Source: Aquisalinus luteolus (GTDB taxonomy: Bacteria; Pseudomonadota; Alphaproteobacteria; Caulobacterales; Parvularculaceae). Taken from it: DNA of 64,000 bases. The first letter of the stretch is position 1; each line of letters starts with the position of its first letter. The position numbers and the translations under genes were made by a program. Where the stretch lies: positions 872,001 to 936,000 of the forward strand of contig NZ_VCJR02000001.1 of NCBI RefSeq assembly GCF_009712425.2. Direction: 5' to 3'. A model generated the notes under the pieces. It worked only from the letters and a program-made list of their open reading frames with translations. It was not told the DNA's origin and made no database searches. Positions 1 to 8,756 of this stretch are shown here, one piece after another.

Positions 1-18
1 TCAAGTCGCTCTGAAGAG

Positions 19-474
19 CTATTCCTGGCGTTGCTCGACCCGGCGGCGGGCCTCATGGGCTTCATGGTCGGACATGTAGATCAGCCCGCACAGGCGGCGC
101 ACGATCATGTCCTCATACGGGTCACGGGCATCATCCGACAGGATGATCTGCCACATCCCCTCGATCAGCTGGATCTTTTCTTCCGGCGTCAGGCCGTTCT
201 TTACCGTGGAGGAGAAACGATAGAGGTCGTTTGCCTCGGCCTGGGCCGCTTCCGCCTTTTCGCGCAGGGCGAGGGCATCGGCGTCGTCGATGGCGAATTG
301 TTGTTTGACCAGCTTGGCAATCAGGCCCTTTTCCTTGTCGGTATAGATTTCATCGGCGCGAGCGGCTTCGACCAGCAGGGCGGTGAAGGCCACGCGGTTC
401 TTTTCCTCAGCGCTGGTATTATCTTCCGGCTCGGCCTTGTCGCCTTTAAGTTTCGAAAACAGCTTGTCGAACAT
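19..474 (-). CDS. TerB-like protein
   Basis: A 151-residue soluble protein without signal peptide or membrane segment. After a short charged N-terminus it has a compact all-helical segment (about residues 35-145) resembling the TerB / DjlA-N fold, including an acidic stretch reading ARADEIYTDKEK that matches the usual position of the TerB metal-contacting acids. The ATG at 472-474 is preferred over longer in-frame extensions because AGGAGA lies just upstream. It is the last gene of a leftward run starting with the helicase and acetyltransferase, with a 25-base gap from the latter. TerB-fold proteins occur in tellurite and stress gene sets, but no other ter gene is present, so the role is unknown. 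Only 18 bases remain to its left in the window. Confidence 0.8.
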   Translation of the reverse strand: MFDKLFSKLKGDKAEPEDNTSAEEKNRVAFTALLVEAARADEIYTDKEKGLIAKLVKQQFAIDDADALALREKAEAAQAEANDLYRFSSTVKNGLTPEEKIQLIEGMWQIILSDDARDPYEDMIVRRLCGLIYMSDHEAHEARRRVEQRQE

Positions 475-499
475 ATCGGTCTCCTGATTTTTCCCTGAT

Positions 500-1153
500 C
501 TAGGTCGCCTGGCGCAGCGCGTCGAGGTCGGCGCCGCGGATGGCATTGAGGTTGCGGCTGATCTTTGACGCGTCCCAGTCCCACCAGGCGATCTCTTCCA
601 GCGCCTCGATAGTGGCCTCATCGAAGCGCATCTTGATGATCTCTGCCGGGTTGCCGCCGGCAATGGCAAAGGCAGGGATGTCTTTCGTCACCACAGACGA
701 AGTCGCGATGATGGCGCCATTGCCGATTGTCACGCCGGGCATGATGCGCACGTCGCGGCCGATCCACACATCATGGCCGATCACCGTGTCGCCGCGATAG
801 CTCGCCGCCCAGCTCGCCGGGTCGAAGCCTTCCTCCCAGCCGCCGCCGAAGATGTTGAACGGATAGGTCGAAAAACCGCCCATGGCGTGGTTCGCGCCAT
901 TCATGATGAAGGTGACATTGGTCGCCAGCGCACAGAACTTCCCGATGATGAGTTTGTCGCCGGTGAAATCGTAATGGTACAGAACATTTTCCGTAGCGAA
1001 GTTCTTCGCGCCTTCCGGGTCGTCGTAATAGGTATAATCGCCGACCTCGATCAGCGGCGTGTCGATGAAATTCTTCAGATAGCAGACACGCTCGTGGCCG
1101 GGCAGGGGGTGCGGATTAGCCGGGTCGGGGCCGGTCTTTTGTTCTTCTGTCAT
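500..1153 (-). CDS. CatB/Vat-like hexapeptide O-acetyltransferase
   Basis: A 217-residue left-handed beta-helix acetyltransferase of the xenobiotic (CatB / streptogramin Vat) family. Hexapeptide repeats run through residues 60-175, with the extended loop carrying the GANHAM segment whose His corresponds to the catalytic base, followed by VIGHDVWIGRDVRI and the IATSSVV turn. The C-terminus (WWDW) is typical of the family. It would transfer acetyl from acetyl-CoA to a hydroxyl on a small molecule. Family members include true resistance enzymes, but many chromosomal homologues have no known drug substrate, so resistance should not be assumed. Its ATG overlaps the stop of the S4 gene by four bases (ATGA), which implies translational coupling. 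Confidence 0.88.
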   Translation of the reverse strand: MTEEQKTGPDPANPHPLPGHERVCYLKNFIDTPLIEVGDYTYYDDPEGAKNFATENVLYHYDFTGDKLIIGKFCALATNVTFIMNGANHAMGGFSTYPFNIFGGGWEEGFDPASWAASYRGDTVIGHDVWIGRDVRIMPGVTIGNGAIIATSSVVTKDIPAFAIAGGNPAEIIKMRFDEATIEALEEIAWWDWDASKISRNLNAIRGADLDALRQAT

Positions 1154-1563
1154 TCGTCGTCTTCCCTCAGCTGATCCAGCGCCCGACGGTCCTTCTTTGT
1201 CGGGCGGCCAGCACCCTGTTCGCGGGCAAAGGGCACGGCGGGCTTTTCCTTGCGCGGCGGTGGCGGGGGTGACTGGTCATCATAAAGCGCCCGTGCTTCC
1301 GGCGCTGGTCCGCGCCGTGTGGCGGTTGAGGCGATCTCGATGATGAACAGCCGCTCGCCGCGGGTGAAGGACAGGGTGTCGCCGGGCTGGATGCAGAAGC
1401 TCGCCTTCGCGACGCGCTGGGTGTTGCCCGCCCGGGTCACGCGGATGTCGCCTGCACTAACCGCCTTGCCGGCGAGGGTGCGCGTCTTGAAAAAGCGCGC
1501 GCACCACAGCCATTTGTCAATACGCTGAGTATTATCCTGTTCTGCGCCTTGCGCTGGCGTCAT
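1150..1563 (-). CDS. S4-domain RNA-binding protein (Hsp15-like)
   Basis: A 137-residue protein with an S4 RNA-binding domain at about residues 12-75. The signature is QRIDKWLWCARFFKTR, followed by GDIRVTRAG. The rest is a basic, Pro-rich tail ending in charged residues. The Hsp15 family binds 50S subunits carrying a stalled nascent chain. In alphaproteobacteria an S4 protein of this size often sits directly after a large Suv3-like helicase, as here. Its start codon overlaps the helicase stop by one base (TGATG) and its stop overlaps the acetyltransferase start, so it lies inside a coupled cistron chain. A role in ribosome or RNA handling is inferred from family and context. Confidence 0.87.
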   Translation of the reverse strand: MTPAQGAEQDNTQRIDKWLWCARFFKTRTLAGKAVSAGDIRVTRAGNTQRVAKASFCIQPGDTLSFTRGERLFIIEIASTATRRGPAPEARALYDDQSPPPPPRKEKPAVPFAREQGAGRPTKKDRRALDQLREDDE

Positions 1564-4500
1564 CAGGACTTGTCTTTCAGGGCAGCAAGGATGGCGAAGG
1601 GAGAATCCGGATCGGCTTCTTTCTTCTTGCGGGTCGGTCCGGCGGTGAAGGTGCGTGGTCCCTTGTCCTTGAACGGCGGCTTGCCTTTACCCTTGGGCCC
1701 GCCTTTGCGGCCATCACGCTTGCCACGGGCTTCGCCCGGCTTGCCATCCCGTTGACCTTGACCCTGACTTTGGCGTTCGCCACCCTTGCGGCGCGGCTTG
1801 TTGCCATGGCGCGGGGCAAGCTTCCAGAGCACGACTTCGACCTCTTCCATCTCGACCGGTTCCTGCGGTGCGGCCTCTTGGGCAGGCTCCTCGGCTGGCT
1901 TGGCCTCAGTGGTTTCAACGGTCTGCGCTTCCGGGGCGGTCGCCTCGGTCGCCGGAGTATCGCCCTCGACCTTTTCAGCGATCTTGGCCTGGGCTTCTGC
2001 CTGCTTAGCGGTCGTCTCGACAGTTTCCGGATTGGCCTCCGTCTCGGCGGTTCTCTCCGTTGCCGGATCGATAGCAGCCTCGATGGTCTCGTCCTTGGTT
2101 GCTTCGACTTCCGATGCGTCTTCGGCCTTCTCAGGCTGCGCCGCACCCGCTGTGGATTCAGCAGCAGGCTGCGCCTTCGGCACCATCTTTTTCACGGTGT
2201 TCTTGCGCAGGCCGAGGGATTTCAGGATCGACTCGAACTCCTCGCCGGAACAGCCGACGAGAGACATCATTTTCGAATTCGGCTCGAAGCCTTCGCGCAT
2301 GTCCGCCTTCTCGCGGGCACCACGAATTTCCTGCGACAGCCGCTCCAGCATGTCGATGCGCACGGCCCGCAGGCCCGACGGGCGATAGCCGAGCGCATAA
2401 TAATAGGCATGCGGAACATCCGGGTTCAGCGGGAAGGAAGTCAGGCCCGCCTTCGGCTTGTCCATCTGGGTGATGTCTTTTTCCGACCATAGCGCCCACA
2501 GGGCAGTCAGCATTTCCGCCGGGGCGGGCTTCAGCAGGGCAGGCAGGAAGATCGTATATTCGCCGAAGCGCACGCCCAGTTTCCGCAGCTTGCCGCGCTC
2601 GGTCTGGTCCAGCGCCTTGACCTCGTCAGCGACCTGCGCGCGCGAGGTGGCACCGAAATTCTCGATCAGGCGATAGCCGAGACCGCGGGATGTGCCTGCG
2701 AGCGCTTCCTTGTCACCCTCTCCGGAGGAAACCTGGTTCACCGCCTTTTGCAGCGACATTAGAGGTAACAACAGCCCTTCGACCTTGTCGGCGAACCAGT
2801 CGCGGATGCGGGCTTCGATGCGCGGCAGGGACTGCACCGGCAGGTGCTCCATCGCAACGAGCCTGATTTCCGGGCGCAGCGGCAGCGGGCCTTTTTCCAG
2901 TTTCGCCACGGCGGAGTTGCGCCACCAGATCGTGGTGCCGTCGCGCAGGGAGAAGTCCTTGTCCTTGGCATTGGCCAGCGCGGAGGCACGGGCGGCAAGC
3001 TCCGGCTTCAGCGCCTTCAGCGCGGCATGGCGCACGGCCTTGGCGTGGGGGCCCTTGGCGCGCGGGTCGAGCATGAACTGGAACCCGATCAGGCGGCCTA
3101 CAAATTCGCCTTCCACTATGACTTCTCCTTCCGGCGTCACGCCCGCCAGCAGCGGGGCATCATCTTTCAGCTTCTTCAACAGGACCGAGGTGCGCCGGTC
3201 AATGAATCTTTGGGTCAGTTTCTCATGCAGCGCGTCGGACAGGGCATCTTCTATCGCCCGGGCCTTTTCCTGCCAATAGGCGGAATTCTCCAGCCAGCCC
3301 GATTTATGGGTCAGATAAGTCCAGGTGCGTACATGGGCGATGCGGGCCGACAGGGCATCCACATCGCCATCGGTACGCTCCAGCCGTTCCAGCTTCGGTC
3401 GCAGCCAGCCTTCGCCGATGCGCCCCCGGTCCATAAGCTGGCGATAGATCTCCGCCAGCATCTGGGCGTGCTGGTCGGGCGAGACATTGCGGAAGTCAGG
3501 CGTCTGGCAGACATCCCAAAGCAGGCGCAGCGCCGCACCGCCGGTCGCCATGGCGCGGATATCCTCGAACCTGGAAAGCCGCTTCAGCGCGTCCTCGTCT
3601 TCGTCGACACGGCTGCGGACGAGCTCGCGCCTTGGCGGTTTCTTCTCCAGCGAGTTCATTAGCGCGGGCAGGGAGCCGAACTCCAGCGCGTTGGAGCGCC
3701 ATTGCAGCGCGGTCACCGTCTCGAACTCATGGTTCTCGATCAGCTCTGCTGTTTCCTCGTCGATCTCCAGACAGTCGGCGGTGGTGCCGAACGTGCCGTC
3801 CTTCACATGCCGCCCGGCGCGCCCGGCGATCTGCGCCATCTCTGCCGGCATCAGCATCCGGTTGTTGACGCCGTCGAACTTGCGAAGCGCCGCGAAGGCG
3901 ACATGGTCGATATCCATGTTCAGCCCCATGCCGATGGCGTCTGTTGCGACCAGGTAATCGACTTCGCCGGACTGGTAGAGTTCTGCCTGCGCGTTACGGG
4001 TGCGCGGGCTGAGTGCGCCCATGATGATCGCCGCGCCACCGCGCTGGCGCCGGATCAGCTCGGCGATGGAATAGACGCTGTCGGCGGAAAACGCGACGAT
4101 GGCCGAGCGCCGGGGCAGGCGGGTCGCTTTCTTGTGGCCGATGAACTCGAGGTTGGAGAAGCGCTCGCGCGAGACAAAGCCGATGTCGGGGATCAGTCGC
4201 TTCAGGATCGGCTTCATCGTGTCCGAGCCCAGCAGCAGCGTTTCCGACAGGCCGCGGGCATGGAGCAGGCGGTGCGTGAAGATGCGTCCGCGCTCCCGGT
4301 CGGCGGCGAGCTGGATCTCGTCGATCGCCATGAAGGCGACCTCGCGCTCCAGTGGCATCGCCTCGACCGTGCAGACGAAATATTTCGCGTTGGGCGGGAC
4401 GATCTTTTCCTCGCCGGTGACGAGCGCCACCTCGCGCGGGGATTTGCGCGCCACCATCTTCTCGAACACTTCCCGTGCCAGCAGGCGCAGGGGCAGGCCG

Positions 4501-4601
4501 ATCATGCCGCTCTCATGCGCCGCCATGCGCTCCAGCGCATAATGCGTCTTGCCGGTATTGGTGGGGCCGAGTACGGCGGTGACCGGGCGGTTGATCACCA
4601 T
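1563..4601 (-). CDS. Suv3-like superfamily 2 RNA helicase
   Basis: A large helicase of the Suv3 / alphaproteobacterial DUF-helicase type. Walker A is GPTNTGKT near the N-terminus, motif II is DEIQ, and later helicase motifs include ATDAIGMGLN and QIAGRAGR. A long C-terminal half follows, then a Glu/Ala/Thr-rich acidic stretch and a Lys/Arg/Gly-rich basic tail that probably binds RNA. Related mitochondrial Suv3 unwinds RNA in the degradosome. Start choice is uncertain: ATG at 4599-4601 places RPVTAVLGPTNTG at the usual distance, but in-frame ATGs at 4637 and 4694 would add 12 or 31 residues, and none has a clear ribosome-binding site. It heads the coupled run with the S4 protein and acetyltransferase. 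Confidence 0.88.
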   Translation of the reverse strand: MVINRPVTAVLGPTNTGKTHYALERMAAHESGMIGLPLRLLAREVFEKMVARKSPREVALVTGEEKIVPPNAKYFVCTVEAMPLEREVAFMAIDEIQLAADRERGRIFTHRLLHARGLSETLLLGSDTMKPILKRLIPDIGFVSRERFSNLEFIGHKKATRLPRRSAIVAFSADSVYSIAELIRRQRGGAAIIMGALSPRTRNAQAELYQSGEVDYLVATDAIGMGLNMDIDHVAFAALRKFDGVNNRMLMPAEMAQIAGRAGRHVKDGTFGTTADCLEIDEETAELIENHEFETVTALQWRSNALEFGSLPALMNSLEKKPPRRELVRSRVDEDEDALKRLSRFEDIRAMATGGAALRLLWDVCQTPDFRNVSPDQHAQMLAEIYRQLMDRGRIGEGWLRPKLERLERTDGDVDALSARIAHVRTWTYLTHKSGWLENSAYWQEKARAIEDALSDALHEKLTQRFIDRRTSVLLKKLKDDAPLLAGVTPEGEVIVEGEFVGRLIGFQFMLDPRAKGPHAKAVRHAALKALKPELAARASALANAKDKDFSLRDGTTIWWRNSAVAKLEKGPLPLRPEIRLVAMEHLPVQSLPRIEARIRDWFADKVEGLLLPLMSLQKAVNQVSSGEGDKEALAGTSRGLGYRLIENFGATSRAQVADEVKALDQTERGKLRKLGVRFGEYTIFLPALLKPAPAEMLTALWALWSEKDITQMDKPKAGLTSFPLNPDVPHAYYYALGYRPSGLRAVRIDMLERLSQEIRGAREKADMREGFEPNSKMMSLVGCSGEEFESILKSLGLRKNTVKKMVPKAQPAAESTAGAAQPEKAEDASEVEATKDETIEAAIDPATERTAETEANPETVETTAKQAEAQAKIAEKVEGDTPATEATAPEAQTVETTEAKPAEEPAQEAAPQEPVEMEEVEVVLWKLAPRHGNKPRRKGGERQSQGQGQRDGKPGEARGKRDGRKGGPKGKGKPPFKDKGPRTFTAGPTRKKKEADPDSPFAILAALKDKS

Positions 4602-4883
4602 TGAGCGCGGCAGGGTTTGTTGAGGGTTCACGAACATTGCAATCATGCCCGAAATAGCGGTGCCCGCGGGACATTGCCAGTGAATGCGCGGCAATGGGCA
4701 AAAAATTATGCGTTTCGAGGCGGATTACAGCCGGAAAAGACATCAGAATCGGAACGCTGCGCGAACGAACCGCGCACGAATCACTGACATCACTCAGTTC
4801 CGATTTTGTTCTTTTCTTTTGAATCTTCAGTAAGCCCCGAGTCGGTTCGGTAGCAAAACGGATTCGGAATTCGGTAAAAAATT

Positions 4884-6080
4884 TCAGGCTGATTCTGAGG
4901 CAGGTTTGCGACGGAACGGCACATTCGTCGTCGTATAGGTCAGCGCCCGCCACAGCCATTCCAGCGGACCGTAGCGGAACGCCTTGAACCAAAGTCGTGC
5001 AGCGACGAGCTGGATTGCGAAGGTGACCACGCCGAGCATGAAGGCCTGTGCCTGTGTCAGGTCATCCCACAAGCCAAAGCCATAGCCATAATAAAGCGGC
5101 ACGAAAACCAGCGACTGGCCGATATAGAGGGTCAGGGTCATCCTGCCCGCCGGGGCGAGGGTGCCGAGGACTTTTTCGCCAATCCCGCGCCACAGTTCGA
5201 TAAAGACGAGCACCTGTACAGCCATGAAGGCGACATCGACGATGTTCGACCAGCCCATGCCGAACCACGCCCGGGCCATCGGTCCGTTCGCTTCGGAGAT
5301 CATCTCAGTCAGCGCTGGCTGCAGCTGGTTCATGCCGACCGCCAGAACCGCGAACACGACTAGCGCGATCCGCCGCTGGGTCACGAACCGGCCAAGATCG
5401 CGGAAGAAACCGATCCGGCCCAGGACGAGCCCGACCAGAAACAGCCCGATGATCTGGATGATCCGGCCCGTCGCCCAGTAGAAGCCGACTTTCTGGGCAT
5501 TGCCATCGACCAGATTGATGGCGAGCACATCCATGAAGCCGCCATTGGCAAAGACCTGGATCGTCGGGTCCGACCAGTAGGCCGGCGGCTGGTTCGCCCA
5601 TGGCGCGCCCTGAATGGCGGCGATGGTGAGCAGGATCATTTGCGGCTGCAGGAAACAGAAAGCGGCAATGCCCAGCAACGCCCTGTTTGACCGGATGCGG
5701 TTGAAGATGAGGAGCAGGAGGCCGAGCGGGGCGAGGATCGTCAGAATATCGCCGCGATAGATCAGCCCGTGGAGGTAACCGAGCGCGAACAGGATGGTCA
5801 GCCGCCAGGCGAAGCGCCTGGTGAAGTCGATTCCCCGGGTCGCTGCCCGGTCCATGATGATGTGGAAGGAAAGGCCGAAGCACAGGGCGAACAGCGCAAA
5901 CGCCTTGCCGGCGAACAGATCGAAGACCCAGTCATGGACAGGGCTCGGCACGGTATTCAGCCAGTACAGCTCGAAGAACTCGATCGCGTGGATCAGGAAC
6001 AGACCCATCAGGGCAAAGCCGCGCAGCGCGTCGACAATGTCCATTCGCTCGAAGAATTGCGGTCCCTTTTGCTGCGTCAT
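4884..6080 (-). CDS. DUF418 multi-spanning membrane protein
   Basis: A 398-residue inner-membrane protein with about ten hydrophobic helices. The N-terminal RMDIVDALRGFALMGL and the C-terminal block with GRMTLTLYIGQS and GPLEWLWRALTY are the hallmarks of DUF418 proteins (YeiB/YxaH type). These resemble acyltransferase-like membrane proteins but have no proven reaction. The start has AAGGGAAACGG upstream. The gene stands alone, 23 bases downstream of the zinc-ribbon gene stop and about 280 bases upstream of the helicase start. Expression with the zinc-ribbon gene is possible from the spacing, but no functional link is apparent. Confidence 0.87.
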   Translation of the reverse strand: MTQQKGPQFFERMDIVDALRGFALMGLFLIHAIEFFELYWLNTVPSPVHDWVFDLFAGKAFALFALCFGLSFHIIMDRAATRGIDFTRRFAWRLTILFALGYLHGLIYRGDILTILAPLGLLLLIFNRIRSNRALLGIAAFCFLQPQMILLTIAAIQGAPWANQPPAYWSDPTIQVFANGGFMDVLAINLVDGNAQKVGFYWATGRIIQIIGLFLVGLVLGRIGFFRDLGRFVTQRRIALVVFAVLAVGMNQLQPALTEMISEANGPMARAWFGMGWSNIVDVAFMAVQVLVFIELWRGIGEKVLGTLAPAGRMTLTLYIGQSLVFVPLYYGYGFGLWDDLTQAQAFMLGVVTFAIQLVAARLWFKAFRYGPLEWLWRALTYTTTNVPFRRKPASESA

Positions 6081-6103
6081 GCCCGTTTCCCTTTTGGGCC
6101 AAG

Positions 6104-6661
6104 CTATTGTGACTTGAGCAAGGCTTCCAGCTTTTTCGAGACATCGTCACGGGCCTTGGCAGTCAGGAAATGGGTCGGCACCTTCATGAGGAAGACCTTG
6201 TGGCGGTATTGGCCCCGGGACCGGCTCTCGGATCGCACATAGTCCAGCAATTCCAGCGCATGGTCGCGGGTGAAGGCCCACAACAGCTTGCCGCGATGCT
6301 CGATCTGAAACAGGGCGTCATGCGGCCAATCCAGCAGGTGCTTGCGCCGTAGCCCACATGCGGGGCAAGCGATCACGCCCGCATCCAGTTTCGGGCCGAT
6401 GTTCCGGTTGCGGATCCAGTCGTCCAGCCTTTCTTCCCGCGGTAGCGGCGGTACGGTGAGCGGATCCTTGCGGTGCAGGCCGTGCCAGAGAATGGCGGCA
6501 TTCGCCTTGCCGCCGTGCGTTTCCACCCGTGCCGTGCTGAAATCGCGGGAATGCCGGAAGAAATCGATATTCTTTTTCCGGTTGATGAGCGCGATCTCGG
6601 CATGCTCGTAGCGGGCGTGCCCGCCGCATCGCGGGCAGGTCACATCAAGCGACGACGGCAT
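6104..6661 (-). CDS. Zinc-ribbon protein, unknown function
   Basis: A 185-residue soluble protein that I do not recognise by name. It carries two cysteine knuckles, CPRC at about residue 9 and CPAC at about residue 98, which together look like a split zinc ribbon. The remainder is rich in Arg, His and aromatic residues (for example SRDFSTARVETHGG and HDALFQIEHRGKLLWAF). The C-terminal part (about 120-180) has KVFLMKVPTHF and a helical tail. The CXXC pairs suggest metal binding and possibly nucleic-acid contact. It lies between DUF418 and the response-regulator gene, all on the minus strand; a 48-base gap separates it from the regulator, so read-through from the sensory pair is possible but unproven. 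Confidence 0.72.
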   Translation of the reverse strand: MPSSLDVTCPRCGGHARYEHAEIALINRKKNIDFFRHSRDFSTARVETHGGKANAAILWHGLHRKDPLTVPPLPREERLDDWIRNRNIGPKLDAGVIACPACGLRRKHLLDWPHDALFQIEHRGKLLWAFTRDHALELLDYVRSESRSRGQYRHKVFLMKVPTHFLTAKARDDVSKKLEALLKSQ

Positions 6662-6709
6662 GGGATTCGTTTCATAAGGCGGTCACCGGCAGTGTCCTCG
6701 CTGTCCTGC

Positions 6710-7060
6710 TCAGGCAAGGATATCGTTCAGGGTCTTGATCAGTTCGGCATAGACGATCGGCTTGCGGAGCAGTTTCACTTCTTCTGCCCAGGGACCGATC
6801 TGGTCGGCTGAATACCCTGAAACCATTAGCAGCGGTACGCCCAGCTCCTGCAGGCGCTCGACCACTGGCCTTGCGCTTTCATCATGCAGATTGGCATCGA
6901 GCACTGCCCCGTCCAGTTGCACGCCGTCCTTCAGAAAGGTGAGGGCGGTTTCAACGCTTTGCGCCATATGCACGACCTCGAAGCCCGCCTGTGACAGCGT
7001 GGTCTCGATTTCCATGGCGATCAACGGTTCGTCATCGACGACTAGAATGCGGTGGCCCAT
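6710..7060 (-). CDS. Single-domain response regulator
   Basis: A 116-residue receiver domain with no output domain. The acidic pair is in VVDDEPLI, the phospho-acceptor Asp in GAVLDANL, the conserved Ser/Thr position in LMVSGYS, and the Lys in LLRKPI. The ATG at 7058-7060 overlaps the stop of the histidine kinase by one base (TGATG), so translation is coupled and the two are almost certainly partners. Stand-alone receivers next to HWE kinases are common in alphaproteobacteria and often pass phosphate to other proteins or act as phosphate sinks. A longer in-frame reading into the kinase gene exists but only adds sequence upstream of the receiver fold. Confidence 0.9.
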   Translation of the reverse strand: MGHRILVVDDEPLIAMEIETTLSQAGFEVVHMAQSVETALTFLKDGVQLDGAVLDANLHDESARPVVERLQELGVPLLMVSGYSADQIGPWAEEVKLLRKPIVYAELIKTLNDILA

Positions 7061-8559
7061 CAGGTCCTTCCTGTCTGTTCGGTCCTGTTCAGAACCCTGT
7101 CCAGCGGTGCGGACAGGGTCCATTTCAGTCCATCCGGGGCATAGCTGAGATCGACATCGCCGCTGACCGCATGAGCTGCCATGCGTTCGATCACGGTCCT
7201 GCCGAAGCCTGTCTTTTCCGGTGGGCTGACCATGGGCCCGTCTCGCTCCTGCCACGAGATGATGAATTTCTCGCCCTCATCGCCTATCTTTGTCGTCCAC
7301 GCAATAAGAACCGTGCCTGCCTCATTGCTGAGCGCACCATATTTCAACGCATTGGTCGATAATTCGTGCAGCGCCATGCCGATGCCTTGCGCGGCGGCGG
7401 GTGAAACGGTGATCGGATCGCCTTCCACGACCAGCCGGGAAAGCTGGCTGTCGCCCAGATGGCCCAGTTGCGAGGTAACGAGCTCGCGCATGCGCACGCC
7501 CTGCCAGTCGCCCTGAACGATCAGATCCTGCGACGCGGCGAGACCGGCAAGCCGGTTCGAGAGATCTTCTGCAAAGGTGGCAGGGTCGGACAGGCGCGAG
7601 GTCTGTCGCGCGACAGACTGCACGACAGTCAGCAGGTTCTTGGCACGGTGGTTCACCTCCGCCATCAACAGGTGGATGCGTTCCTCCTGTTCCTTGCGCA
7701 GGGTGATGTCGTGGGCGGCACCGATGATGTGGGTGACCTCGCCCTCGTTATTTCGGGTGTAGGCCATTTCCTGGCTCAGCAGCCAGACCCACTCGCCATC
7801 GCTTGCGCGCAGGCGGTATTCGAATTCCACGCTATCTTCAGTACCCAGCTTTTTCTGGTTCTCTATATGATCCTTAAAGCGCGCGAAATCATCTGGATGC
7901 ATGATTGTCGGAAACAATGCGGAGCCCATCGCCTGTATCTCGTCGGGCTCGTAACCGAGCGCAGAGACGACGTTGCGGTTGATCCATTCATTGCGCTGGT
8001 TTTCGATGTCATAGACGTACAGCATCGTCGGGGCGATATCGGTGATGCGCTTCAGGAAAGTTTGGCTCTCATTCAGGGCCTGCGTGCGCTGCTCGACGCG
8101 CAACTCCAGCTCTGCCCGTGCCGCTTCAAGCTCGGCCAGTGTTTTCTTGTGAGCGTCGATCTCGGCGCTCAGCTGCTCATTGACCAGTTGCAACTGGCTG
8201 GGCGAGGGGATCGCCAGCGCCTTGGGGATCAGCGGGAAGATGGCAATCGCCGTGATGACCGAGACGACCGCCGTCGCGCCCTTCACCCATCCTTCTGTCT
8301 CATAGATCGGCGCCCATAACGTGATCAGCCCGACGACATGTGTCAGCCCGCACATGGTAATGAAGGCGACGAACATCCATGCGAGGTTCTTCATCTCCAG
8401 GTCGCCACGTCGTTTGACGAAGATGAAGATCGCGACCGGAATGGCGAAATAGGCCAGTGCTGTCAGGATGTCCGACAGGCCATGAAGGCCGACCAGCCAT
8501 GGCTTCCACATCAGGCAATAGCCATGTGCGACATATGAATTGTGTAACATGCCTTCCAT
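7060..8559 (-). CDS. HWE-type histidine kinase with ethylene-receptor-like membrane domain
   Basis: A 499-residue membrane kinase. Residues 18-105 contain three hydrophobic helices with the pattern of ETR1-type ethylene sensors: SDILTALAYFAIP in helix 1, MCGLTHVVGL in helix 2 and TAVVSVITAI in helix 3. Asp30, Tyr37, Cys70 and His74 fall at the positions of the ETR1 Asp25, Tyr32, Cys65 and His69; the last two bind copper. A coiled coil (about 125-165) leads to a PAS domain (about 170-285), then an HWE/HisKA_2 kinase with the His in NHRAKNLL, the N-box HELSTNALKYG and the WQERDGP segment. The start is chosen because AGAGGAG precedes this ATG by seven bases. It is coupled to the adjacent receiver. 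Ethylene binding is a prediction, not shown. Confidence 0.9.
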   Translation of the reverse strand: MEGMLHNSYVAHGYCLMWKPWLVGLHGLSDILTALAYFAIPVAIFIFVKRRGDLEMKNLAWMFVAFITMCGLTHVVGLITLWAPIYETEGWVKGATAVVSVITAIAIFPLIPKALAIPSPSQLQLVNEQLSAEIDAHKKTLAELEAARAELELRVEQRTQALNESQTFLKRITDIAPTMLYVYDIENQRNEWINRNVVSALGYEPDEIQAMGSALFPTIMHPDDFARFKDHIENQKKLGTEDSVEFEYRLRASDGEWVWLLSQEMAYTRNNEGEVTHIIGAAHDITLRKEQEERIHLLMAEVNHRAKNLLTVVQSVARQTSRLSDPATFAEDLSNRLAGLAASQDLIVQGDWQGVRMRELVTSQLGHLGDSQLSRLVVEGDPITVSPAAAQGIGMALHELSTNALKYGALSNEAGTVLIAWTTKIGDEGEKFIISWQERDGPMVSPPEKTGFGRTVIERMAAHAVSGDVDLSYAPDGLKWTLSAPLDRVLNRTEQTGRT

Positions 8560-8651
8560 AGAGGCGCTCCTCTGCCCAGGATTTTCGTCGCAGCATAGTG
8601 TGCAACTAATGCTATGGCACTGTTTTTCGTATATGATCTTGCTGTGGAAAT

Positions 8652-8682
8652 CGCGGATCATCACTTATCAAGTTGATCCGCG
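8652..8682. promoter_or_regulatory. Dyad in divergent promoter region
   Basis: A perfect nine-base inverted repeat, CGCGGATCA ... TGATCCGCG, with a 13-base spacer. It lies between the divergent kinase gene (start 8559) and glycosyltransferase gene (start 8757). No T-tract follows on either side and no gene ends here, so an operator or structured leader fits better than a terminator. No regulator can be assigned. Confidence 0.4.
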
Positions 8683-8756
8683 CTTGCGTGACAGGCTAGC
8701 GTCGCAACGCTATAGAAGCGGTCACAACCCGCGCGATTACCAGTCAGGAATACTCA

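Noticed and set aside
500-1153. Calling the acetyltransferase a chloramphenicol or streptogramin resistance gene
   Set aside because: Family membership alone does not show drug substrate, and the genomic context is housekeeping.
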